NCBI RefSeq assembly: GCF_900105245.1
Contig: NZ_FNSZ01000001.1
Coordinates: 4,526,001 to 4,590,000 of the forward strand
Length of the DNA: 64,000 nt
Source of the DNA: Streptomyces sp. 1222.5
GTDB lineage: Bacteria > Actinomycetota > Actinomycetes > Streptomycetales > Streptomycetaceae
Direction: 5' to 3'
Under the pieces are notes generated by a model. The model saw only the letters and a program-made list of their open reading frames with translations, had not been told where the DNA came from and made no database searches. Below, piece by piece: positions 26,040 through 35,055 of this stretch. The position numbers were made by a program, and so were the translations under genes. How positions within the stretch are numbered: position 1 is the stretch's first letter; each line of letters opens with the position of its first letter.

Positions 26040-28046
26040 TCAGCCGATCTGCGCGTTCTTGGAGACGGTCACCTGGTCGATGTCGGAGGTCCGCACGGTC
26101 ACCGCGATCTTCCAGTCGCCGGCCATGGGGATCTGCACTGCGCTCGCCGACCAGTGGCCGGTGGTGATGTGGTCGGGGTTCACGGGGAGCGGGCCGATCT
26201 TCTTCGCCTCCAGGGTGAAGGAGACCTTCACCTCGGGGACGTCGAAGGCCCGGCCGTTGGGCCGCTCGACGTAGACGTGCATCTCGTTGCCGCCCACGCG
26301 CGCGGGGTCGAGGTCGATGCGCGCGACGCCCTTGCCGTCCGTGCCGCCGGTGTCGAAGGGCATGTCCAGGGTGAGCGCACCGGACGCGGGGGAGGACGGG
26401 GACGACGAGCGGGCCGACGCGGACGTGGCGGCCTCGGCCTGCTGCTCGGTGCGGCCCGGCTCGGTCTGCGTCAGCACGGTGGTGACGGCGAGCAGCACGA
26501 CCGCGACGCCGGCCTCGGCGAGCACCGAGCGGCGCAGCCCGAACCGGTTCGGGTCGGCGTCCCGCAGCCGCTTGCGCCGGGCGGCGTCGGCCGCGGCCCG
26601 CTGCCGGGCCAGCTGTGCGGCGCGCCAGGAGTCACCGGTGCCCTCACCCTTGTCGCCCTCGGCGCCCGCGTCCCCGCCGGCCGGCCCGTTCGCGCCGGAG
26701 GACTGCTCGGCCGGTGCCTTCACGGCCGCCCCGGCCGAGGCCTTGGCGGCCGGGGCGGCCGCCGCGGAGGCGACCCGTTCCTTCCGCGGCCGGTCGGCCC
26801 CGGCGCCCGTGCCCGTGTCGGCGAGCCGCGCGGTCCACCGCCGCGAGACCGCCGCGACGCCGACGAGCAGCGCCACCAGGCCGATCTTGACCAGCAGCAG
26901 CTGCCCGTACCGGGTCTCGGTGAACGCCGACCAGGAGCCGAGCTGCCGCCAGGACTGGTAGACGCCGGTGACGACCAGCGCGAGGACCGAGCCGAAGGCC
27001 AGCCGGGAGAAGCGGTGCACGGCGGCGGCCTCGACCGGCGTCTCGGCGGGCGCGCGGTACAGGGCGGCCAGGAGCGCGGTGAGACCGCCCAGCCAGCCGG
27101 CGACGGCGAGCAGATGGACGACGTCGACCGGCATGGCGATGCCCGGCTGGAGCCCGACCGAGGCGTGCTCGGCCATGGCCCAGCTGGAGGCGAGACCGGC
27201 CGCGACGACCGTGCCGCCGACGGCGAGCCCGAAGGTCAGGTCGCGCTTCTCCTCGCCCTCCTCCCGCCGGGTGTACGCGCCGAAGAGGACGGCGACGAAC
27301 AGCGCGGCGGCGGCGAGCAGCAACAGCCGGGAGACCAGCGCGGCACCGGTCTTGGTCTGGAGCACCTGGCCGAGCAGATCGAGGTCGGGGACGTCGGCGA
27401 GCTTGCCCGAGGTGGTGTACGCGCCGCGCAGGAGCAGCAGCCACAGGGTGGCCGCGGTCAGCGCCAGCCAGCCGCCGACGACCAGCCGCTGCAGGGCCCG
27501 TACGCCCGCGCCGCGCCGCCAGCAGGCGAGCACGAAGGCCGCGCCGCCCGCGAGCACGATGAAGCCGGCGTAGGACACGTACCGTCCGAACCCGTAGAGC
27601 ACACCCACGGTCCCGCCGCCCGCGGCCGGCCCCGCGTCGGAGACCACGGTCGCCGAGGGCGCCCCGACGGAGAAGGTGTAGGCCCCGGCGACGGGGTGGC
27701 TGTCGGCCGAGACGACCTGGTAGGCGACCGTGTAGGTGCCTTTGGCCAGGCCGCTCTTGAGCTGCACGGCGTAGGTCGTCCCGCTCACGTTGGCGGGCGT
27801 GCCCGTCTGGACCGGCCGGCCCTTCGGGTCGAGGACCCGCACGGAGTCCCCGGTCATCGCGACCGTCTCGGAGAAGGTGAGCGACACCTGGCTGGGCGCC
27901 TTCTTGACCACCACCCCCTGCGCGGGGTCACTGCCGGTCAGCGCCGCGTGCGCGGAGGCCGGTCCGGCGCCCGCGAGCAGCGCGCCGGTGACGGCGAGCA
28001 GCAGCAGTACCAGGGTCCGCAGGCGGGGGGTGATGGTCCGCGTCAA
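26040..28046 (-). CDS. CopC-CopD fusion, copper resistance/uptake membrane protein
   Basis: A 668-residue protein. A signal peptide ends ...ASA, leaving His33 as the mature N-terminus (HAALTGSDPAQG), the typical CopC copper ligand. A CopC beta domain (33-125) is followed by eight or so membrane spans of CopD (about 150-410). A charged Ala/Lys-rich cytoplasmic linker and one span (about 505-530) lead to a C-terminal YtkA-like domain. The start is TTG at 28046, six bases after GAGGGAGGGACC. It probably moves Cu across the membrane, in operon with ECuC, Sco and DtpA. Confidence 0.88.
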   Translation of the reverse strand: MTRTITPRLRTLVLLLLAVTGALLAGAGPASAHAALTGSDPAQGVVVKKAPSQVSLTFSETVAMTGDSVRVLDPKGRPVQTGTPANVSGTTYAVQLKSGLAKGTYTVAYQVVSADSHPVAGAYTFSVGAPSATVVSDAGPAAGGGTVGVLYGFGRYVSYAGFIVLAGGAAFVLACWRRGAGVRALQRLVVGGWLALTAATLWLLLLRGAYTTSGKLADVPDLDLLGQVLQTKTGAALVSRLLLLAAAALFVAVLFGAYTRREEGEEKRDLTFGLAVGGTVVAAGLASSWAMAEHASVGLQPGIAMPVDVVHLLAVAGWLGGLTALLAALYRAPAETPVEAAAVHRFSRLAFGSVLALVVTGVYQSWRQLGSWSAFTETRYGQLLLVKIGLVALLVGVAAVSRRWTARLADTGTGAGADRPRKERVASAAAAPAAKASAGAAVKAPAEQSSGANGPAGGDAGAEGDKGEGTGDSWRAAQLARQRAAADAARRKRLRDADPNRFGLRRSVLAEAGVAVVLLAVTTVLTQTEPGRTEQQAEAATSASARSSSPSSPASGALTLDMPFDTGGTDGKGVARIDLDPARVGGNEMHVYVERPNGRAFDVPEVKVSFTLEAKKIGPLPVNPDHITTGHWSASAVQIPMAGDWKIAVTVRTSDIDQVTVSKNAQIG

Positions 28047-28059
28047 GGTGGTCCCTCCC

Positions 28060-28518
28060 TCAGTGGCCGGTCGACGGGTTGTACGTGGCGGACTTCACCG
28101 GCATCTCGACGGTGAGGGGGCCGGACTCGGCGAAGGTGAGCTTCACCGTGACGGTCTGGCCCCGCCGAGGCTTGCGCTTCAGCTCCTCGAACATCAGGTG
28201 GTTGCCACCGCTCCTGAACACGAGCCGGCCGTGGGCCGGTATGGCGAAGGAGGACTTCTCGGCCATCGCACCGCCGACGGTGCTGTGCATGGTGACCCGG
28301 CCGGCGACGTCACTGCTGACCGAGGTCAGCTCGTCCTCGGCCGTGCCCTCGTTGGTGATCGTCAGGAACCCGGCGGCCATGTCGGCGGAGACCGGCTGGG
28401 GCATGTAGGGGGAGCTGACCGACAGGCCGGCCTTCCCGGAGTCCGCCCCGGAGCCGGAGCAGCCGGCGAGGGCGAGGGCCCCGGCGAGGGCGGCCGCGGC
28501 CGGGACGGCACGCCTCAC
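28060..28518 (-). CDS. PCuAC-type copper chaperone lipoprotein (ECuC-like)
   Basis: A 152-residue extracytoplasmic lipoprotein. The lipobox LAGC places Cys20 as the lipid anchor. The Cu(I) site of the PCuAC family is complete: H78, M85, H107 and M109 (HxM at the end). It delivers copper to Sco and terminal oxidases or secreted copper enzymes. The GTG at 28518 overlaps the Sco stop (GTGA). The S. lividans counterpart is called ECuC, from memory. Confidence 0.92.
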   Translation of the reverse strand: MRRAVPAAAALAGALALAGCSGSGADSGKAGLSVSSPYMPQPVSADMAAGFLTITNEGTAEDELTSVSSDVAGRVTMHSTVGGAMAEKSSFAIPAHGRLVFRSGGNHLMFEELKRKPRRGQTVTVKLTFAESGPLTVEMPVKSATYNPSTGH

Positions 28519-29165
28519 GGCTTGGCTCCCTCGACGAGCTTGGGCAGGTCCTTGGTGTAGTCGTCGACCGTGGCGCCCTCGCCGTAGAGGACGTATCCGC
28601 CGTCGGTCTTCGGCGAGAACGCGATGACCTGGGTGCCGTGCACGGAGACGACCTTGCCGTTCTTGTCCTTCGTCGTCGGCTCGATGGAGATGCCGACGGA
28701 CCGGGCCCCGGCCTGGATGGTGGAGAAGTCCCCGGTCAGACCGACGAACGCCGGGTCGATGCCCTTGAGCCACTTGCCCAGCTCGGCCGGGGTGTCGCGG
28801 TCGGGGTCGGTGGTGACGAAGACGACCCGCAGATCGCTCTGCTCGGCCTTGGGCAGCGCCTTCTTGGCGACGGCGATGTTGCTCATCGTCGTGGGGCAGA
28901 TGTCCGGGCAGTGCGTGTAGCCGAAGTAGAGCAGGGTCGGGTGGCCCTTGGTCTCGGCCCGCAGGTCGTACTTCTCGCCGTGCGTGTCGGTGAGGACCAG
29001 GTCGGGCTTCTCGAAGGGCCGGTCGAGCACGGTGGCGGCCTTGCCCGAGTCGGACTCGGAGACCACGGAGACCGATGACTTGCCGTCGTTCCCGCTGCCG
29101 CAGGCGGAGAGGGTCAGGGTGGCGGCGGCGAGCAGCGCGGCCGCGGCGAACGTCTTGTTGCGCAT
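28515..29165 (-). CDS. sco: Sco copper metallochaperone lipoprotein
   Basis: A 216-residue SCO1/SenC thioredoxin-fold protein. LSAC places the lipid anchor at Cys22. Copper ligands are C86 and C90 in THCPDICPT and H176 in VVSVHGTQ. Known roles are metallation of the CuA site of cytochrome oxidase and, in Streptomyces, copper delivery for GlxA and development. The ATG at 29165 leads the tight ecuC-copCD-dtpA series; the YcnI gene lies 89 bp upstream. Confidence 0.94.
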   Translation of the reverse strand: MRNKTFAAAALLAAATLTLSACGSGNDGKSSVSVVSESDSGKAATVLDRPFEKPDLVLTDTHGEKYDLRAETKGHPTLLYFGYTHCPDICPTTMSNIAVAKKALPKAEQSDLRVVFVTTDPDRDTPAELGKWLKGIDPAFVGLTGDFSTIQAGARSVGISIEPTTKDKNGKVVSVHGTQVIAFSPKTDGGYVLYGEGATVDDYTKDLPKLVEGAKP

Positions 29166-29254
29166 AGAAAAATGTCCCAGATGTGAGAACTCCGGCGCGC
29201 ACCGGGGTCGTACGACAGCGTCGCACGGCCCCGGCGCGCGGACGGAACCTTGGC

Positions 29255-30010
29255 TCAGGCGGCGGTCCGGCGGCGGCCGGCGAGGACGCCGTAGGCGACG
29301 CCCGCGACGCCGATGACGATGCCGACCACGCCGAGCACGCGTGCGGTGGTGTCACTGCCGCCGTCGGAGCCGGAGTCCGCGGCGGCGGCCGTCTTCTCGG
29401 TCTTGGCGGCGGTGTCCTCGGCGGCCGCCGTGCCGTGGTGGTCGCCGGTCGCGGCGGACAGCTCCAGCACGGGGGCCGGGTTCTCCGGCTCGTCCTCGCC
29501 CTCCTTGGGCACCTCGATCCAGCGCACGACCTCCTTGTTGGAGTACGTCTGGACGGCCTTGAAGACGAGCTGGTCGGCGTCCTCGGGCAGGGCGCCGACG
29601 GAGAGCGGGAACTTCTGGAAGTAGCCGGCCTCGATGCCCTTGCCGTCGGCGGTCCAGGTGACCTTGGAGACGGCCTCGTCGATCTTCTCGCCGTGCATGG
29701 TCAGCGGCTTGTCGAGCTTGGACCTGGTGACCTGGATCTTCCAGCCCGGGATGGGCTGCGGCATCACCGAGGCGATCGGGTGGTCGGCCGGGAGGTTGAC
29801 CTCGACCTTGGTGGTCGAGGCGTCGTCGCGCTCGTTGGGGACCTTGAAGTCGACGACCGCGTAGCCGCCCTTGGCCGCGGCGCCCTCGGGCTGGACGGTG
29901 ACGTGCGCGAAGGCCGGGGCCGACAGGGTCAGTACGGCCGTGCCGGCGACGGCAGCGGCGGCGGCGACACGGGAGACGGTACGGCGAGAGGCGACACGAG
30001 AAGCCTGCAT
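29255..30010 (-). CDS. YcnI-family copper-binding membrane protein (DUF1775)
   Basis: A 251-residue protein. The signal peptide ends APAFA, making His36 (HVTVQPEGAAAKGG) the mature N-terminus; YcnI of B. subtilis binds Cu(II) by such a mono-histidine brace and a tryptophan (here RWIEVP). An acidic Ala-rich stalk (EDTAAKTEKTAAAADSG) and one C-terminal span (VLGVVGIVIGVAGVAYGVLAG) anchor it outside the membrane. The ATG at 30010 follows GGAG. It begins the likely copper operon running to dtpA. Confidence 0.88.
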   Translation of the reverse strand: MQASRVASRRTVSRVAAAAAVAGTAVLTLSAPAFAHVTVQPEGAAAKGGYAVVDFKVPNERDDASTTKVEVNLPADHPIASVMPQPIPGWKIQVTRSKLDKPLTMHGEKIDEAVSKVTWTADGKGIEAGYFQKFPLSVGALPEDADQLVFKAVQTYSNKEVVRWIEVPKEGEDEPENPAPVLELSAATGDHHGTAAAEDTAAKTEKTAAAADSGSDGGSDTTARVLGVVGIVIGVAGVAYGVLAGRRRTAA

Positions 30011-30181
30011 GGCAGGGGCACTCCACTCTGAGTGAAATCCGATGGTGGTCACGGTGGTGCTGAGAGATACGCGTGCGTGCGCGGTGCCACTCGCGGTGGT
30101 CGCGGTGGTCGGCGGTGCGCACGGGTGCGGCCGCGCGGACGCGGCCCTCTCCCACCGGCGGTGTGGAGTGGTGCGGTCGCG

Positions 30182-31021
30182 TCAGGCGGCGAGGGCGTAC
30201 CCGGCGGCGGGCGGGCCGCGCCGGATCACCGTGTGCTGGAGTGCGCTGGTGCGGGGGGTGGGTGCCTCGTCCCGGGCGGTGCGGCGCCCGCACGGGGGCG
30301 GCTCGACGGCGGGCAGCAACCCGGCGCACAGGGCGTGCACCAGCGCCAGTGCCCCGCGCAGGGATCGTACGAGCGCCGCTTCGGCGACTCCGTGCGCCGA
30401 CAGCTCGATCAACCGCAGCACGGCCAGGTCGCCCCGGCGCAGCAGCCAGCCCGCGGCCACGGCCGCGAGGACGTGGGCGAGCAGCATCGGCGGCGAGGGC
30501 AGCAGCGAGGCGGTGGAGGCGGCGGGATCGGCCATGTGCTGCATGGCCGGCATGGTGCCCACGGCCCGGCGCGAGGGGTCGATCAGATGCGCGTCGAGCA
30601 GCAGGCGGTAGGCGTGTCCGGGGGTGAGCACCGACGGCCCGGACCCGCACACGAGCCGCGCCGCCCGCTCGACGAGCTCGGTGCTGCTCAGCGAACCGTC
30701 CGGCGCGGCCATCGGCATTCCGCCCGAGGTCATCGCGGTGCCCCCGTGCCGGCCCAGCCCGAACAGCGTGTGCAGGGCGGTCTGGCCGAGTGCGAGGAGC
30801 GTGGCGATGGCCGGCATCGAGCGGGCCCGCCCGGCGAGCGGGGCCACGAGCAGCAGGGCGCCGGCGAAGCCCGCGCCGAGCGTCCACAGCGGCACGGTCG
30901 CGCAGGCTGCCAGACTGTGCCCGGCCGCGGCCAGCACGACGCAGACCGCGGCGAACACCGCGGCCCGCAGGATCCGGAGTCCGGCTCCGGGACGCGCCGT
31001 GCGCGGGTGGGGGGCAGTCAT
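30182..31021 (-). CDS. Uncharacterised Met/His-rich membrane protein
   Basis: A 279-residue protein with about four to five hydrophobic spans (for example AVFAAVCVVLAAAGHSLAA, LWTLGAGFAGALLLVAPL, MLLAHVLAAVAAGWLL). Loops are unusually rich in possible copper ligands: HGGTAMTSGGMPM at 92-104 and MPAMQHM at 157-163. It is encoded directly upstream of the copper genes in the same direction, so a copper role is inferred, not shown. A small hairpin (30129-30146) follows its stop. Confidence 0.7.
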   Translation of the reverse strand: MTAPHPRTARPGAGLRILRAAVFAAVCVVLAAAGHSLAACATVPLWTLGAGFAGALLLVAPLAGRARSMPAIATLLALGQTALHTLFGLGRHGGTAMTSGGMPMAAPDGSLSSTELVERAARLVCGSGPSVLTPGHAYRLLLDAHLIDPSRRAVGTMPAMQHMADPAASTASLLPSPPMLLAHVLAAVAAGWLLRRGDLAVLRLIELSAHGVAEAALVRSLRGALALVHALCAGLLPAVEPPPCGRRTARDEAPTPRTSALQHTVIRRGPPAAGYALAA

Positions 31022-31207
31022 GGCGGCCTCATCATCGCACTGCCTGCCCCGCCGGCGTCCGCCAGGTGGCCGGAAGCGTCCCTCATACACCGATTCCTCC
31101 CCCCGCGCATCGACCGTATGGGCGGAGTCACGTCGACGCAGTGCTTACGGCCGCCTACGCGCGGCAATACGTAACGGTATGTCGAGCCGCGGCCTGGAGG
31201 CTGGAGC

Positions 31208-31654
31208 ATGAGCATCTGGTGGTCACTCCATCTGCGCCGCGAGGCCGCGAGCGTGCCCCTGGCCCGGCGCCTGCTGATCGGCACGATGGAGACGGCGGGC
31301 GTCGACCCGGAGATTTCCTTCGACCTGTCCGTCGCGCTCAGCGAGGCCTGCGCCAACGCCGTGGAGCACGGCGGAGCCGGGGCGTCGGGCGGCGCCTCGG
31401 AGGCGTACCGGGTGACCGCCTACCTCGACGGCGAGAAGTGCCGCATCGAAGTGGCGGACTCCGGACCGGGGTTCACGCGCACCACCGACATCCGGCCCGT
31501 TCGGGCGGACGCCGAGCACGGCCGCGGACTCTGCCTCATCCGGGAGCTCGCCGACCACGTCCACATCGGTGCCGGTCACGGCCGGGGCGGCACGGTGGTC
31601 AGCTTCGACAAGATGCTCAAGTGGCGCGGTGGCGCGCCGTCCGTGGCGGTGTGA
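31208..31654 (+). CDS. RsbW-type serine kinase / anti-sigma factor
   Basis: A 148-residue single-domain GHKL ATPase. N-box LSVALSEACANAVEHG, G1 box VADSGPGF and G2 box GRGLCLIRELAD are intact. Such proteins bind a sigma factor or phosphorylate an anti-sigma antagonist. GGAGGCTGGAGC precedes the ATG. No sigma or antagonist gene is adjacent. A second member is at 41555 and a SpoIIE phosphatase at 36701. Confidence 0.88.
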   Translation: MSIWWSLHLRREAASVPLARRLLIGTMETAGVDPEISFDLSVALSEACANAVEHGGAGASGGASEAYRVTAYLDGEKCRIEVADSGPGFTRTTDIRPVRADAEHGRGLCLIRELADHVHIGAGHGRGGTVVSFDKMLKWRGGAPSVAV

Positions 31655-31710
31655 GACCTGCGCGGTCCGTTTCCCCCCGGGTGGTCCGTCCGGGGCCCGG
31701 CGCCCCTAGG

Positions 31711-32273
31711 GTGCGCGCCGAGACCGAGGAGCTGTCCGGCGGCGTGACGCTGCGGCTGCTCGCGCGCGGTGACGTGGACGCGATGTGCGCGGCCTATGTC
31801 GCGAACCGCCGGCATCTCCAGCCGTGGGAGCCGGTCAGGCCCGAGTCGTTCTTCACCGCGGCCGGTCAGTCCCGGCGGGTGCACGGACTGCTGCGGCAGT
31901 TCGCCGAGGGCACCGCACTGCCCATGGTGCTCGTCGCGGAGGACGGCCGGATCGTCGGGGCCGGCCCCTGTCGGGGATCTCCCGGGGCCCGTTCCTGAGC
32001 GCCCACCTCGGGTACTGGACCGCCGCCGACCGGCAGAACCGCGGACTGGCCAGTGCCATGGTCGAGCGGATGTGCCGGCTCGCACGGGACACGGTGGGAC
32101 TGCACCGGATCGAGGCGTCCACGCTGGTGCACAACACCGGGTCGCAGCGGGTCCTGGCGAAGTGCGGGTTCGAGCCGATCGGCCTGGCCCCCGCCTATCT
32201 GCACATCGACGGCGCCTGGCGGGACTGCCGGCTCTTCCAGCGGATCCTGCACGATCGCGCCCCCGCGCTCTGA
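31711..32273 (+). pseudogene. GNAT acetyltransferase, interrupted by one frameshift
   Basis: From GTG 31711 the frame reads VRAETEELSGGVTLRLLARGDVDAMCAAYVANRRHL...VLVAEDGRIVGAG. At the CCCC run at 31965-31968 one base appears to be missing. The next frame continues LSGISRGPFLSAHLGYWTAADRQNRGLASAMVERMCRLA...GLHRIEASTLVHNTGSQRVLAKCGFEPIG to 32273. The repaired protein (about 188 residues) is a complete RimJ/RimL-like N-acetyltransferase with the acetyl-CoA loop RQNRGLAS. Read as given, only a truncated protein is made. A sequencing error in a homopolymer is the simplest cause. Confidence 0.8.
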
Positions 32274-32302
32274 CGCGCCGCCGGTCCGCGGGCCGCCGCC
32301 GG

Positions 32303-33514
32303 TCAGCCCACGAGCGCCGCTTCCCCCGCCGCCCGGGGCGCCCGGCGCCGCGCCGCCCGGCGCGCGGCCGGACCCATCGCGTACGACGCCACCGGCATCA
32401 GCGCGCCCAGCAGCAGCCAGCCGGGCGTGCCCCAGCCCAGCAGCAGCCAGGTCACCACCAGCGGGCCGAGCGTGCGGGCGACGGTCACGCCGGTGCCGAA
32501 GAAGCCCTGGTACTCGCCCATCCGGTCGGCCGGGGCCAGGTCGAAGGACAGCTGCCAGGAGCCCGCCGACTGCTGCATCTCCGCCATCACCTGGAGCACC
32601 GCGCCGGCGACCAGGATCGCCGCGGCGGGCCAGGCGGACCGTCCCGCCGACAGGGCGAACACCGCGCAGGAGGCGAGCATGACCAGGCCGGACCGGCGCA
32701 GCACCCGCACCGCGCTGCCGATCCCGTTGACGGCCCTGGCCGCCCGCACCTGGAAGAGCGTCACCGTCAGGGTGTTGAGCACGAACAGACCGGACGCCAG
32801 CCAGGCCGGTGCCCCGGTCCGCTCGGTGATCCACAGAGGCAGCGCGAGGCTCAGCAGCGGCAGCCGCAGCAGCAGCACGGCGTTGAGCAGCGCCACCACG
32901 GCGTACGGCCGGTCCCGCAGCACCGCGAACCGCCCGGTGCCGGCGACGAGGCCCAGCGGCCGTACGGCGGGCAGCCGCAGCAGGATCAGCGCGCACACCA
33001 GGAAGCACATCGCGTCCAGTGCGAGCACGCCCCGGTACGCCGCCGCCCGGGCGCCCAGCGCGAGCCCGCCGAGTGCCGCCCCGACCGCGAGCCCGCCGTT
33101 CAGCGTCGACTGCAGCCGCGCCAGCAGACCGGTCCGCTCGCCGGCCGGGACCAGACCGGCGAGCAGCGCCTGCCGGGCCGCGGCCAGACCCGACTGCGCG
33201 GAGGCGTACACGCAGGCGGCCAGGACGAACGGCAGGAAGCCCCGCACCAGGAGGAACGAGGCGACCGCGGCCGAGGTCCCCAGGGCCAGCAGCACCGACG
33301 TGCCGCGCGGCCCGCGCCGGTCCGCGAGCCGCCCGAGCGGCACCCCGACCAGCGAACCGACCGCCCAGCCGAGGGTCAGCCCGAGCCCCACGCGCGCCGG
33401 GGCGATCCCGGCGACCTGGGTGAAGTACAGCGCCGAGGTCACGTAGTAGGCGCCGTCGCCCACGGAGTTGGCGAGCTGGGCCAGGGCCAGGAGCCGCTGC
33501 GGTCGGTTCGTCAT
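32303..33514 (-). CDS. MFS transporter
   Basis: A 403-residue 12-span major facilitator. The loop 2-3 signature is GRLADRRGPRGTSVLLALG, and spans such as FLPFVLAACVYASAQSGLAA are clear. The pattern is that of small-molecule drug exporters; the substrate is unknown. The ATG at 33514 (MTNRPQRLLAL) was chosen over one 9 bases upstream. It lies downstream of the MocR regulator in the same direction, 82 bp away. Confidence 0.88.
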   Translation of the reverse strand: MTNRPQRLLALAQLANSVGDGAYYVTSALYFTQVAGIAPARVGLGLTLGWAVGSLVGVPLGRLADRRGPRGTSVLLALGTSAAVASFLLVRGFLPFVLAACVYASAQSGLAAARQALLAGLVPAGERTGLLARLQSTLNGGLAVGAALGGLALGARAAAYRGVLALDAMCFLVCALILLRLPAVRPLGLVAGTGRFAVLRDRPYAVVALLNAVLLLRLPLLSLALPLWITERTGAPAWLASGLFVLNTLTVTLFQVRAARAVNGIGSAVRVLRRSGLVMLASCAVFALSAGRSAWPAAAILVAGAVLQVMAEMQQSAGSWQLSFDLAPADRMGEYQGFFGTGVTVARTLGPLVVTWLLLGWGTPGWLLLGALMPVASYAMGPAARRAARRRAPRAAGEAALVG

Positions 33515-33596
33515 ACCGATCACGGTAGGAGCCCGGGTGGACCTCCGGGCAGACCCAATCGACTGCCCTCTCAGTGGTCCACTTCTGGTGGCGGGG

Positions 33597-34967
33597 TCAG
33601 CCGTCCAGCACCTTCGCGAGCACTTCCAGGGCCTCCGGATAGGTCCGCTCCCGGGGGGTGCCGTAACCGACGACCAGGCCCTGCGGCCGGCCGGTGCCCG
33701 GAACGTGCCAGTGGTCGCCGAGGGCGCCGAGCGCGAGGCCCTCCGCCTCCGCGCGGGCCAGCGCGTCGGCCTCGTCGGGCACGTCGATCAGCGCGTGCAG
33801 GCCCGCCGCGATCCCGCGCACGCTGCGGCTCGGTCCCAGCCGGTCCAGGAGGTGGTCGCGGCGGCGCCGGTATCGCAGCCGGCACGCGCGCACGTGCCGG
33901 TCGTAGGCGTGGCTGTCGATGAGTTCGGCGAGCGCCAGCTGGCCGATGGTCTCGGTGTGGTGGTCGCTGTGCAGCTTGGCGTCGGCGACCGCGTCGACCA
34001 GGTGCGGCGGCAGCACCATCCAGCCCAGGCGGAGCGCGGGACCGAGCGTCTTGGAGGCGGTGCCCAGGTAGACGACCTGGCCGGGCGCCATGCCCTGCAG
34101 CGCGCCCACGGGCTGCCGGTCGTAGCGGAACTCGCCGTCGTAGTCGTCCTCGACGATCAGCGCGCCCCGGGCGCGGGCCCAGTCGGTGAGCGCGCGCCGC
34201 CGTTCGGGGTGCAGGGTGACCCCGGTCGGGTACTGGTGGGCGGGGGTGACCACCACGGCGGCCGCCTCGCCGAGTTCCTCCGGGCGTATCCCGCGCGCGT
34301 CGACGGACACCGGCCGCACGGTGCCGCCGTTGTGCCGCACCACCTCGCGGTGGAAGGGCAGCCCGGGGTCCTCCATGGCGACGGCCGAGCCGTCGAGCAC
34401 CCGGGTCAGGAGCGCGAGGCCCTGGACGTACCCGGAGGTGATGACGATCCGCTCCGGGGGCGCGAGCACCCCGCGCGCCCGCCCCAGATAGCCGGAGAGC
34501 GCGGTGCGCAGTTCGATCCGCCCGCGCGGATCGCCGTAGTCGTACGCCAGTGACGGCGCGGTCGCTATGGCGCGGCGCAGCGCCCGCAGCCAGGCCGCTG
34601 CGGGGAACGCGCCGACATCGGGGCTGCCCGGGCGCAGGTCGAAACGCGGGGCACGCGCGTGTGCGTGCGGCCGCGGCGCCTCGGAGTCGACGGAGGGCAG
34701 GGAGGCGACCCGGGTGCCCGAGCCCTGCCGTGCCGTCAGATAGCCCTCTGCGACGAGCTGGTCGTAGGCCGCCTTGGCGGTGCCCCGGGAGATGCCGAGC
34801 TCGGCCGCGAGGCGCCGGGTCGCGGGCAGCCGGGTCCCGGGTCCGAGCCGTCCGTCGCGCACGGCGTCCCGGAGGGCCCGCTCCAGCCCGACACGGCGTC
34901 CGTCCGCCGCGTCGGGTTCGAGATGCAGGTCCACCCCCACACCGGACCAGAAGTCGTCCACGAACAC
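33597..34967 (-). CDS. MocR/PdxR-family regulator (GntR HTH fused to aminotransferase)
   Basis: A 456-residue two-domain regulator. The N-terminal GntR winged helix spans about residues 20-90 (VRDGRLGPGTRLPATRRLAAELGISRGTAKAAYDQLVAEGYL). The C-terminal class I aminotransferase-like domain binds PLP; GTASKTLGPALRLGWM holds the Schiff-base lysine and VEDDYDGEFRY contacts the ring. Family members control PLP synthesis or amino acid/GABA metabolism. The GTG at 34967 has a perfect GGGGGAGG site. The target may be the MFS gene directly downstream. Confidence 0.9.
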   Translation of the reverse strand: MFVDDFWSGVGVDLHLEPDAADGRRVGLERALRDAVRDGRLGPGTRLPATRRLAAELGISRGTAKAAYDQLVAEGYLTARQGSGTRVASLPSVDSEAPRPHAHARAPRFDLRPGSPDVGAFPAAAWLRALRRAIATAPSLAYDYGDPRGRIELRTALSGYLGRARGVLAPPERIVITSGYVQGLALLTRVLDGSAVAMEDPGLPFHREVVRHNGGTVRPVSVDARGIRPEELGEAAAVVVTPAHQYPTGVTLHPERRRALTDWARARGALIVEDDYDGEFRYDRQPVGALQGMAPGQVVYLGTASKTLGPALRLGWMVLPPHLVDAVADAKLHSDHHTETIGQLALAELIDSHAYDRHVRACRLRYRRRRDHLLDRLGPSRSVRGIAAGLHALIDVPDEADALARAEAEGLALGALGDHWHVPGTGRPQGLVVGYGTPRERTYPEALEVLAKVLDG

Positions 34968-35013
34968 CCTCCCCCTAGGCACGTGTGACCTTCGCACGTG
35001 TACGGACACGCCG

Positions 35014-35044
35014 ATGGCCGGGCACCGCACGGGTGCCCGGCCAT
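35014..35044 (-). terminator. Terminator after pepP
   Basis: ATGGCCGGGCACC and GGTGCCCGGCCAT form a perfect 13-bp stem with a short loop, 12 bases beyond the pepP stop. Confidence 0.8.
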
Positions 35045-35055
35045 TCAGTGTCTTA

